DNA from: Tetracentron sinense
Taxonomy: Eukaryota > Streptophyta > Magnoliopsida > Trochodendrales > Trochodendraceae
DNA length: 64,000 nt
Reading direction: 5' to 3'
NCBI GenBank assembly: GCA_015143295.1
Contig: CM026554.1
Location: 55,736,627-55,800,626, forward strand
In this document: piece by piece, positions 21,201-31,423 of the stretch
How the letters are laid out: every line of letters starts with the position of its first letter
Position numbering within the stretch: position 1 is the first letter of the stretch
The notes under the pieces: generated by a model
Seen by the model: the letters and a program-made list of their open reading frames with translations, nothing else
Databases searched by the model: none
What the model was told of the DNA's origin: nothing
Program-made: the position numbers and the translations under genes

Positions 21201-24200
21201 ATCTTATCCATATCCGCTACCTCTTTAGATGCTTTGAAGCTGTATCCGGGTTGAAAATTAACTTCCAGAAAAGTATGATTTTTGCTATAGGGGAGGTGCC
21301 TAATCTGGAGGCTTTGGCTAACTGTTTAGGTCGTAAAACCAGCTTGCTTCCAACTTGGTATTTAGGTCTACCATTGGGGGCGTCCTTCAAATTGAAGTCG
21401 GTCTGGGAGCCGATCATTGAGAGATTTCACAATAGGTTGTCAGGTTGGATATCTTCTTTCCTTTCTAAAGGCGGTAGACTCACTTTGTTGAATAGTACGC
21501 TTTTAAGCCTTCCGACTTTCTATTTTTCCCTGTTTAGTATTCCGATGTCTATTGCTTCCACTATGGGAAGGCTTCAACGTGATTTTCTATGGAACAAGAA
21601 GGTTGTGATCAAGAATAAGTGGAAGTGGGTTTGTTGGCCTAAAGAGAGTGGGGGGCTGAATATTTGGCCAATCAGGGCAGTCAACAAGGCTTTGACGTTT
21701 TGGGGTAGAAAGTGATAGTTTGTGGAGGGCGGTTATTGTGGCTCAGCATGGGAGTAGAGATCGTTGGGAGCCAATTGCACCTAGGGGACCTCATGCGGTA
21801 GGTCTTTGGAAAGGCATTGTGTCGGGGTGGGTCGGTTTTGTCAAGCATACTCGTCTTGCGATTCGTGATGGGGCGGAAGTTAAGTTTTGATCCAATCCTT
21901 GGTGCGGCTCTTCCCCCTTAAATCAAGAATTCCACACGTTTTTCTCTATTTCCTCTAATGAATCCGCAACTGTTGCGGATATGTGTGTTAGGAGAGCAGG
22001 TGCAGTGATCTGGAGCCCTAAGTTCTGTCGGTCGTTGAATGACTGGGAAGTTCAGGATTTTGCTAAATTTTTGTCCAAGTTGGAGTCGGTGCGTATTGAG
22101 GTGTCCTCGAGTGACAGATGAGTTTGGGCCAGCAATAGTAAAGGGCGGTTCTTTGTGAGATCCTTTTTACAGGTAGCGTATTCGGGTACCTATTCATATT
22201 TTCCCCGCCAGATTGTTTGTTGTTCTGGAGTGCCTTCAAAAGTCTCTTTTTTCATCTGGTCAGCTTTTTTAGACAAGATTCTGACTCTGGATAACTTGAG
22301 AAAAAGAGGTTGAAGTCTTCCTCACCGTTGTTATGTGCCTGGCGGAGGAGGAATCTATAAATTATTTGTTAGTGCATTGCCTGCCCATTTGTGAGGACCA
22401 TTTGGTTGTATTTCCTATCCCAACTTGGGGTTGCTTGGGTCTTCCCCTCGTCTTTTCAGGACTGTTTATCTTGTTGGCTTTCACTATTGCTGGAGAGCCT
22501 GATCGATCTTATATGGGCCTATCTACCTGAAGTGGTTTCATGGTCTCTGTGGAAGGAGCGGAATATGAGGGCGTTTGAGAATTCTTCATCAAATATCGAG
22601 AGAGTATGTTCCTGTACGCGTGCTTTGTTGTGGGATTGGGTCTCAGACTCTCAGTTAAAGCTGATGTGGTGGAGATAGGGTTTGATGAATTTATTTCCTA
22701 GTGGTTGTGGGGATTGTTGCATTGTTCTTTGTGTTTCGTTTGGTTTGTGTTTGTTTGTAGCTAGGCCCTATTGTTCGCTTTGTTTTTTGTAGATTTACTC
22801 TTTGTGAATCTGCTCCCTTTTTATTAATATAATTACTATTACCGATCAAAAAAAAAATTTAGTTTGCAAGTAGGTAAAGTATTGTCCTAAACAATGCATG
22901 CCAGTTATATGCAGACTCATCGTCTGAATGGTACTGCAACCCAAGATTATCGTAGTTAACTGGTAAATAATTTAACCTGTGTTAACACTTAATTGTCGTA
23001 TGTGATTTACTCTTTGTAGAGTTACATTGTTACTTCAAAGTAGATATACTATATTGCTTCTGCTTCTGCACACTCAAATCTTGGATGAGTGAGCTGGTTT
23101 TTCTGGTACTGTGCCTCTATGTACAGAGTTGTCATTCATCACTGTGATTATTGAGATGATCATCAGTGACTGAATACATTTGATTTGGGCAAGTCAAAAT
23201 TTATGAATTAATCTTCATATAACTTGGGTTTTCCCTTTTCCATTTCTAATGAAGTTATCTTAGTTTTCAGATTTTCTCTGGTGTTTCTTTACTACTACTA
23301 ATACCATGTCACAGAAACTTATCAGTCATCTCAAACCGGTCAACTCAACTGGATATCAGGTTCGGAATGAGTTGGGCTCCAAAAGAAGTTCTCATTCTTG
23401 GAAAGGATGCTTGTGGGTGGAATCCTGATGATATCATCACAATTGAACTCTATTTTCGACACTACAAACTATACACTAATTGTATGGTTTAGTAGGAGAA
23501 AAAGTAGTACTCATTGCCTCAATGGGTTTGGTGGAAGCCCCAATCTGGGAAATTCTGAGTTGTAGCATCATCTCAGCTATAGTTACCAAGAAACCTAGTT
23601 TACTATTCCATGTCAATCCGTATTCGTTTCAAACCGGGACTGGTATGAAACGTTTCCATAAATTCATTTCAATATAAGAAACTCATTTCTCTTTAGAAAG
23701 AAATTTGTTTATTCTAATAGAGGAACTTGTTTCTTTATTAACAAATTTAGTTTCTTATTACCAAAACAAATAATAAAGAACTTCATGCGCATGCAATTAC
23801 AAACTGTGTATTCATATTGTTTTGTTATTCAAAGTTAAATAGCATAAATATAATATTTGCCCTAAGAATGTATATATTATAGATACACATAAAAGGAAGT
23901 ATCCAAGTTGTACCAATATGAGCAATATCTTGACTATCATACTTAGTGCATATCTATGCCATACCAATATTGTGCCTATGTCTTATCTATCGTACCAAGA
24001 TTGTACCTAGGTGATGGGAATCAAGTTCTGAAACCCATGGAATTCAAGACCTGTTTCTGGAGGAGGAAAAAAGGTCCAAAGCTAAATAAGGCCCACATGG
24101 ACCATCTGGTACAACGAAGTCAAGCACATGACAGGGATTCATTAACCCTAGGGGCAGACACCCTATGGGGAGAAAACACCTACAATTTGCAAGAAATCAA

Positions 24201-27200
24201 ATTCTCTCAAATCAAAGGTATTTTTGTAATTACAAGGAAATTACAGATTTGTTTTATTAATTATAATATTTTTAAAATTTCAGTCCTTTACTCTTTAGTA
24301 AGTAATTCAGACCTTAGTTATTGTCTAAAGTCGTTAATAAATAGGAGTTTTACTTGTTTTAGAAATTACTTTGTTGCTAAGTCATTAGAATCAAATTAGG
24401 GTCTCCAGCAAAAAAGAAGAAGAATCAAATTAGGGTTTAAAGGCCATACTGTTTCCCTATAAATATGTTATGTTTCTTTTCGTGGAGATTATTATAAAAC
24501 TATGAATAAAATTCTTGCAGACATTTTCTATTACCTTAGCTTGCTAGAGTTGAATCTAATTTGAGGGTATTTGACCCTTTCAAATACTCTTTCTTACTCT
24601 AGAGGACTCTGCTTGTAGCTCCTCTTTTTTTTCTTTCAATATATATATCTCTTGATTACCGATAAAAAAAAAAGATTTATCCAAGGGCGTGGACTCGTCC
24701 AACACGATTACATGTCATGGACAAGATATTTTATTACTTTGTTTTTCCACCATTGTTTCAGATCATCATAGTTGAATAAACAATTGATTATGTTATTTCG
24801 AATTATTTAGAAATTAACTATTTTGATTTTGCTGAATATTTTGAAACCCTATATAGTCGAGTTATTCAAATATTGAAACCTATATTTCGAACGCCTAGTT
24901 TTGGAATTTGTTAATCTCGGATCACCTAGATTTGCATCCTTTACACACAATTTTTGAGCATTTCAAATAGATGAAACACCCGAATTTTGGTGTCAAACTA
25001 CCTTCACCGATTTGGGTGAAGTTAATTATTTTTTGTGTGGGAGACTTTCCTTCCAATCTAGGTAAACTCAGACAATAGAAGAGAATGACAATAAAAGGTA
25101 AGACATTTTATTGGAAAGGGGTGCCTAATCCCCATGTAGGCTTACAAGGGTCTCATTGATGTCTTTATACGGAGAAAGAAACGGAGGAAGAGGAATGGTG
25201 GCCATTTGAGGGCTTACTTTGTATTTTCCGTGCTTTTTGTAGCTTTGATCTTTTCTTTCTTTGGTTGCTGACTACTGTGTGCAATGGAGGAGGAGCTCTC
25301 AGTTTTGGAGGGCTCTTCACATACATCTTTTCTTCTGGGAGCCTCCTTTGGAGATTCCCCTTTTTATATTAGGGGGATTCTTTGGGATCTCTCCTAGTGT
25401 CTCCCCTTATTGGGGAAACAATCTCAGGGCCAATTTTTTTAAAGAAAGTCATCTGTCCTTGGACAATGGTTTACCCCCCCTTAGGTAACTTTGAGAGGCA
25501 CAGCCCTCAGCTGTGACACATATAGCACATGTGAAAGCCCATCCGTCTCTTGTGGACAGTGATTCAGTATATGTGGGTGCATGGTGCACCTGCATTCATG
25601 GATGATGAGATATCATTGTCCAGACATCCAGTTGAGTTGTTTGATTGATCCTTGATCTCTATTGAAAATCCTAAATTTCAGCTATAGCGACCTGGAAGAA
25701 TTTAGTACTTTGATTGAGGATATTATATTGATTTGTTCCTTCGATTTAAATTGATTGATTAGGGTTGAAATCGCACTTTAAAATGTCCTAAAATACCAAT
25801 TGAAAGTCCCGAAGACCTATTCAAGTTCGTGTAAAAAATTGAATACATCCCTAACTGCCCTGGGTTACATTGCTATATATTTTGTATCTATATCGTACCA
25901 ATTTCATACTTGTGTCATTTATTGCATCAATATAAAACGTACCGGGAACTTTATCAACGACATTGTACTAGTACCCATAGTAATGAAGTTTTCATTTTTT
26001 TCAAAAAATCCTTAGTTATATGCGATTTTTTTGTCGAATGATTAATTCACGAATTATTTGCAAATTAATTGCGAATTATTCCCAATGAAAATCATGAATA
26101 AATATCTAATATATGAAATATATTTGTCTATAATTTTTCATAATTATGTCATCTTATCTTTCTTTTTTTCAATTCATTCCCGGTATTCCACCCCCCCCCC
26201 CCCCCCCCCCCCCTCCATTTTCGACTCTTTCGATTTTTTCCGAATTTTTTCCTAGTTGAATAATTCCCAAACTCCGATTTGGGGACTATGCCAGTACCCT
26301 CATCAACTTTGATGTTAGCGAACTGGTCTCATTGTATATGTATGTGGGGATTGTCTAGAGCTGAGGTTTCTATTTCAATAGAGGAGCACAATTGTTTCCA
26401 TTCCAACCTTAATGCTTATGTATAAGGACTATTAGTTTATTGACTAAGATGAGGTAAGATTATAGCTGTCAGGAAGGCTGCATGATAGATACTTGCTGTG
26501 ATATAGTTTGGGTTTTTATTGAATTTTATTGTTGTAGAGCTCTTCTACTACTTGAGATTGAGATAAGGGGACTTGCTTTCATATTTCTCTCTACAGTCTT
26601 TTTTTCATTGGAAACTACAACATATTTCTCTACAAAATCTATTTGATACCACTAATTTGTTTCTTTTTCTAAAGTAGTTTTATATCCATCTATCTTGATA
26701 ATGATGAATTGGCTAAGCAGGGTGGGAGGATCTCAAATCGCCTTTTCTATTTATCAGTCCCGCCAAATATATTTATAGATGCTGTAAGATGCGCAAGCTC
26801 GTCGGCTTCTTCTGCTAATGGCTGGACAAGGGTCATTGTCGAGAAACCCTTTGGTCGGGATTCTGAATCCTCCACTGCTTTGACTAGAGGCCTGAAGCAG
26901 TACTTGGTGGAGGATCAAATTTTCAGGTAGGATTTCCCGAACCACGGGGTTGGTTCTTTTTAATGATGATTGTGGACTCTAATCTGATAAGAATGGCTTT
27001 CTTTCTATAGGATTGATCATTATTTGGGGAAGGAACTAGTAGAGAACCTGTCCGTGCTCCGCTTCTCCAATCTTATTTTTGAACCTTTATGGTCAAGGCA
27101 GTATATAAGGAATGTTCAGCTGATCTTCTCTGAAGATTTTGGCACCGAAGGACGAGGAGGGTAAGCCTCATTTCCAAGTTGGCATCGATTTGGACCCAAC

Positions 27201-28743
27201 CTCTGTTAAGAACTGGTTTATTTCTCCTTCTCTTGGTCCGTTCAGGTACTTCAATAATTATGGAATCATAAGGGACATTATGCAGAACCATCTACTTCAA
27301 ATATTAGCCCTATTTGCAATGGAAACTCCTGTCAGCTTGGATGCAGAAGACATCAGAAATGAAAAGGTTTATCTGATACATACAAATGGGATTTGCTTAA
27401 ATGAAATTCCGGTATTTCTTTCGTTATATTAAAATTGTTTACTGTTTGCCAGGTCAAAGTTCTACGTTCAATGAAGCCTTTGCAGCTTGGAAATGTGGTG
27501 ATTGGGCAGTATAAGAGCCATACCAAGGGAGAAATTACATACCCAGCCTACACAGATGACAAGACCGTACCCAAGGATAGCCTCACTCCAACATTTGCAG
27601 CAGCAGCTCTCTTTATAGATAATGCGAGATGGGATGGGGTTCCTTTTCTGATGAAAGCGGGGAAAGCATTACATAATAAGAGGTATGCACAAAACAGGAG
27701 GAAATTTAAAGTACCTGTCTGGTCATACCCCATCAAATACTATGCCACTGGTAGACACTTTAATGGTTTATCTGATGTGTACCTTGGATATCCTCAAACC
27801 AGTTGTGTATCTAACTTCTCTCTCCTTCAATTTTGGTTTGGGTATCTTCGTTTTGCTGTTTAAGCTATTTTAGTTTTGCTACTTGAATTGATGACATAAA
27901 AATAAAATTGGTGTTTTTTGTTCAGAGCAGAGATCAGGGTACAATTCAGGCATGTTCCTGGTAATTTATACAAAAGGAATTTTGGGACCGATCTTGATGG
28001 AGCAACAAATGAGCTGGTTATCCGAGTACAGCCAGATGAAGCTATATATTTGAAGATTAACAACAAGGTTCCTGGTTTGGGAATGAGATTGGACCGAAGT
28101 AATCTAAACCTTCACTATGCAGCAAGGTACAGATAGGAATCACTTGTTCCAAAACTCACTTGTATGCCAGTCTTTATTGTTCATATAGTTAAGGAAAACC
28201 AAGTGTTTCAATAGTTTTGGTAATCTTTATAGAGGGGCCAATTTTGGTATATCCCAATGGATTCTGTCAACTGCCATGGGCCACAATCCATGGTGTCTGA
28301 AACACATTGAAGCAATAGTATCTGAGGGCTTATGCAAACAAGGTTTAAACCCTTCATAGGGTGCTTGGTCTATGGAATTGCTACCTAGACAAAACTAACA
28401 AATGACCTGAAATAATTTTTATGGGTTATTTTTTATTGGTTGGGTCAATGTAAGTTTGAATTATCAATGGATATTTTTGTTGGTTATGTTTAGGTACGCG
28501 AAGGAGATTCCAGATGCATATGAGAGGCTTCTGCTGGATGCTATTGAAGGAGAAAGGAGGCTGTTTATCCGAAGTGATGAGCTGGATGCTGCTTGGGAGC
28601 TCTTCACGCCTCTATTGAAAGAGCTGGAGGAGAAGAAGATCATCCCAGAGTACTATCCTTATGGAAGTCGGGGACCTGTTGGGGCCCACTATCTTGCAGC
28701 CAGATACAATGTCCGGTGGGGTGACCTCGGTGCAGAGCACTAA
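15257..28743 (+). CDS. G6PDH: Plastidic glucose-6-phosphate 1-dehydrogenase
   Basis: Ten exons: 15257-15452, 18834-19066, 19200-19294, 19515-19629, 26721-26926, 27011-27160, 27246-27366, 27453-27682, 27926-28126 and 28494-28743. The join is 1797 nt, 598 residues. The enzyme oxidises glucose-6-phosphate with NADP+, the first step of the oxidative pentose phosphate pathway. Visible motifs: Ser-rich transit peptide (about 1-60), Rossmann [10 protein letters not shown] (118-127), EKPFGRD, substrate/active site RIDHYLGKE (282-290), and the C-terminal [14 protein letters not shown]. Cys170 and Cys178 (CRIDKRENC) match the pair reduced by thioredoxin in light-inactivated plastid isoforms. Isoform P1 versus P2 is not settled by eye; neighbourhood with the CYP20-2 gene favours the locus orthologous to Arabidopsis G6PD2. 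Introns 1 (3.4 kb) and 4 (7.1 kb) are unusually long because of inserted retroelements; the other introns are short. Confidence 0.96.
15935..16790 (-). mobile_element. Ty3/gypsy fossil, gag zinc-knuckle region, in G6PDH intron 1
   Basis: On the minus strand the words [20 protein letters not shown] and QLFLIEGEE match the nucleic-acid-binding end of Ty3/gypsy Gag. The preceding part (to about 16790) is weaker gag-like sequence. It lies antisense to the host gene. It is broken, has no terminal repeats that I can see, and appears old. Confidence 0.65.
17035..18460 (-). mobile_element. L1-type LINE fragment, antisense in G6PDH intron 1
   Basis: Minus-strand pieces follow the order of a plant L1 reverse transcriptase. 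They are the pre-RT linker [20 protein letters not shown] with [17 protein letters not shown] (18352-18119), RT core [20 protein letters not shown] and [10 protein letters not shown] (17846-17586), then [13 protein letters not shown] (17516-17322) and a thumb-like region (17341-17027). Frames change between pieces, so it is a dead copy. Endonuclease and 3' tail are not seen. The piece around 17221-17460 is internally duplicated. It is related to, but not the same copy as, the LINE at 20590-22860. Confidence 0.85.
17221..17460. repeat. 120-bp tandem duplication inside the LINE fragment
   Basis: GGAACCTCCCCAACTCCCAC starts at 17222 and again at 17342, exactly 120 bp apart. The two units differ at a dozen or so positions over their length, so the duplication is not recent. 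Confidence 0.9.
20590..22860 (+). mobile_element. 5'-truncated L1-type LINE in G6PDH intron 4
   Basis: Sense-strand reverse transcriptase pieces in order: [35 protein letters not shown] (20690-20875), [20 protein letters not shown] with [14 protein letters not shown] (20800-21165), the [10 protein letters not shown] active-site region (about 21163-21190), and [16 protein letters not shown] through [14 protein letters not shown] (21173-21715). The C-terminal zf-RVT-like part runs to about 22680 ([12 protein letters not shown]). The element ends in AATATAATTACTATTACCGA followed by poly(A) at 22850-22860. The endonuclease domain is missing (5' truncation) and frames are interrupted, so the copy is inactive. 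It lies between exons 4 and 5 and must be spliced out with the intron. Confidence 0.9.
22861..26720. other. Rest of G6PDH intron 4: AT-rich, LTR-like debris, poly-C
   Basis: At 24440-24680 there is a promoter-like CTATAAATATGTTATG, then CTTGCTAGAG and an A-tract end (TTGATTACCGATAAAAAAAA). This resembles the end of a retroelement (LTR or LINE 3' end), but I cannot define borders. A C-homopolymer of about 22 bases lies at 26190-26212. Short frames at 25261 and 26058 have no domain. Confidence 0.4.
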
Positions 28744-28848
28744 CAAGGTTGATTGATTTTATTTTGATAATCCACCTTATTGAAAATTAAAGATGACAAA
28801 CCCGAAGCCCATTACATAACCCATTTTAGGGCTCAAGAATTGGAGAAC

Positions 28849-29069
28849 ATTGGATTTTTTTGGCCAAAAATCAATTCTGGTAAAATTGATTGTTTAGAAA
28901 TTAATGGTCAAATAATCATTTTTTCAAATAATAGTGTTCAAAGAATACTTAGGTGAGTCTCTCAACTTCGTATTCTCTTAACACTATTTTTTGAAAAAAT
29001 GATTATTTGATCATGAATTTCTACACAATCAATATTATCAGATTTGATTTTTGGCCAAAAAAATCCAAT
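28849..29069. mobile_element. Foldback element, 221 bp
   Basis: The left end ATTGGATTTTTTTGGCCAAA and its mirror TTTGGCCAAAAAAATCCAAT are exact reverse complements. The interior arms (AATGATTATTTGATCA and GGTCAAATAATCATTT) also pair. The duplicated target is not clear. It starts about 100 bases after the G6PDH stop and so may lie in the 3' UTR or just beyond it. Confidence 0.75.
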
Positions 29070-29084
29070 CCAAACGCCACCTAA

Positions 29085-29387
29085 GGGTACATTCTTTTGG
29101 GTGGAACTTTTGAAGTCTAGAACTTTCATTGTTTCACGCCTAATTTTACGGAATGTCTAGAACAATATTATTCCATAGAGTGCAAAAGTAATTCAAATAT
29201 GGAACTTTCAAGTTTCACCAAAAATTTTGGATTTTAAAGTTCTATAAATGTGGAACTTCTAATTAAATTAAACTTCTGAGATACCATTGTGTAAAAGAGT
29301 TTGAAACCTTCTTCCCTCCTACCATGCCTCTTGTTCTAAAATATTAATGTTCTGGACTTTTAAAAGTTTCAACCAAAGAACGGAGCC
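29085..29387. mobile_element. Tourist (PIF/Harbinger)-like MITE, copy 2
   Basis: Left GGGTACATTCTTTTGGGTGG, right CAACCAAAGAACGGAGCC, with the same internal blocks as 6269-6582 (ATGTGGAACTTCTAATTAAA, GAACTTTCATTGTTT, AATATTAATGTTCT). The left flank is TAA; the right flank is GAA, so the duplication has decayed. It lies 16 bases after another foldback element. Confidence 0.75.
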
Positions 29388-31080
29388 GAAGAGAATTATC
29401 AAATATTATAAAGAATTGTGTAGCATTTGGAGAAGAAAGTCGTCCTTTGGCTAGAAGATGTGTTTGATGTATAACAGTTTTTCACATGAACAGAATGCTT
29501 ACTAACAGAAATTCAGAAATGACTCTTGATATTGATTGAGGACGCTCTGCCATTGCCATTAAAATGAAAAAAAGGTGAAGAGAGGGAGAAAGGGTTCTCC
29601 ATTTTAAACTTATAACTATTGTGTATTTATACTGCTAATATAACCCTTTTTTTTTGGGTAGTTGAAATTAGATCTTAACCATAATAAGAGAGAGAGAGAG
29701 AGAGAGCAGTTCTCAGTTGCAGTATAGACTATTTTGGACTTCTTACATTGTAGGACCCTTATAAAATATTTAGGACTCCTTACATTGTAGGACTTGTAAA
29801 AGAAGGATGGATGAGACACTGGGACACTATATTAAAAGGGTAATTTGGTCAACATAAAGTTTTGAGTTTTGCATACTTCTTGTACTTTTATTAGTAGATA
29901 GAATGATATATATTCATCAGCATGCCCATGAATGGATAAACTGACTTCATTCCAATTCAGAATCTGACACACAATTCATAGATAGGTTGCTATTGAAGGA
30001 GAGGAGAGAGAGAAGGGAGATCTTGACATGAGGTGTATTCATGGATGAGATGAAGAGGGCTGGTTTCTGGTACCAACTCCTCGTATGGAGGAACGGTTTG
30101 CGACGATCTCTCTCGATTATCATATCTGAAACTCATGCATTCTTCGTCTTCTCTCATCTGATCTCTTTCGAGTTTCTATTCGGTGACACCCGCTGGATAC
30201 AAAAATGCCTTTTTTTTGTTCTCCTTCATTGGCACTTGGCTCATCGTGTATGTGTTCAACGAATTGCCAAAGAAAGGGAGATTGGGAGAGATAAGTGAGA
30301 TGAGGTTGGGATGTAACACAGATCACTATATAAAGGTGGCTATGAGGATTGAGGAGGATGAAGTAGTAAAAGCAGTTTTTATAGCCAAATGAGCATGTCG
30401 TGTTCGTGTCATCCGTTCTCATCCTTTGCTCGACTGTACTGCCAATACCAGGATGGGTTGTTTTTTTTTTTTTGGTTTTGTTAAGAGATGGGTTGTTACT
30501 TGTTAGAGAGTAGAGGCTTACATGGGCTGTGGGCTAGAACTTTGGGAATAAGTTTGGTTCTGATCAACTTTTAAGCTATTTTGTTTCTCTGTTTCGACCA
30601 TGGGTTGCAATTTGTAACCCGGATTTAAACTGTACGGTTTTGGATATCAGGTTATTTTTTTTCCATCTTTATAAGTGGGTCGGGCTCTACATACCCATAT
30701 GGTGTTAATGTTATAACTTATACGTGACTAATTCGTTAATAAATCGGTGAATGTTAACCTACATAAGCGATTTTGATAACTTTTATTAGTCTTTTTTATC
30801 TTTCTGATCTCCATCACCTTTTCATAGACTACTTCCAATGCAGCTTAATTAAAAGCATCCAGAATATGTGGTTTCCTCCTCTAAATCATTGATCAAACAC
30901 GATATAAATATTGTATAATCCAAAAAGGTTTATCAAGCTAACAAGAATGATACCCAATTGCGGGAATTACACCGACAATCAGTGTCAGATTATATCCGTT
31001 GAGCTTGCTTCACCGACGATCAGTGTCAAATTATCCGGTGAGTTTGCTTCATTTGCGAAGACGTTTAGGCTTTTAGAATT
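29388..31080. other. Intergenic, no convincing gene
   Basis: A (GA)n tract lies at 29690-29706, and a 45-60 bp near-duplicate containing CTTACATTGTAGGAC occurs at 29742 and 29777. Overlapping frames at 30041-30422 include a hydrophobic run (about 30190-30260), but no family or splice model emerged. Confidence 0.45.
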
Positions 31081-31423
31081 GGTGCCAAATCCTCTCCAGT
31101 GATAACCGGATGTGGCACATCCGGTTATCACCCCTAGAGGTCGCCACGTGTCTCCTTTGACACCCCTTAACCGTGGGTAAGGTTCACCCACCCCTAGGGT
31201 TCACCCACCTATTTTTGGTTTTTTTTTTTTAATATTAATTCTATTTTTAAAATTAAAAAATTGTTTTTAATTTAAAAAAAAAAAACCAAAAATAGGTGGG
31301 TGAACCCTAGGGGTGGGTGAACCTTACCCACGGTTAAGGGGTGTCAAAGGAGACACGTGGCGACCTCTAGGGGTGATAACCGGATGTGCCACATCCGGTT
31401 AACACTGGAGAGGATTTGCACCC
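31081..31423. mobile_element. Near-perfect palindromic Mutator-type MITE, 343 bp
   Basis: Left end GGTGCCAAATCCTCTCCAGT, right reverse complement GGGTGCAAATCCTCTCCAGT. It is flanked by a perfect 9-bp duplication TTTAGAATT (31072-31080, 31424-31432). The arms are almost identical for about 150 bp and include GTGGCACATCCGG, GCCACGTGTCTCC and TTAACCGTGG, with an AT-rich centre. This is the best-preserved member of the family at 3042 and 6921. The single strand can form a hairpin about 150 bp long. Confidence 0.93.

Noticed and set aside
26190-26212. Long C homopolymer (also 33623-33644)
   Set aside because: Probably real simple repeats or assembly-sensitive tracts; length is unreliable and no function is implied.
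30041-30422. Candidate membrane-protein gene from overlapping frames
   Set aside because: The frames include a hydrophobic run but no known family, no shared frame on both sides of any good splice site, and overlapping frames on both strands. Too weak to annotate.
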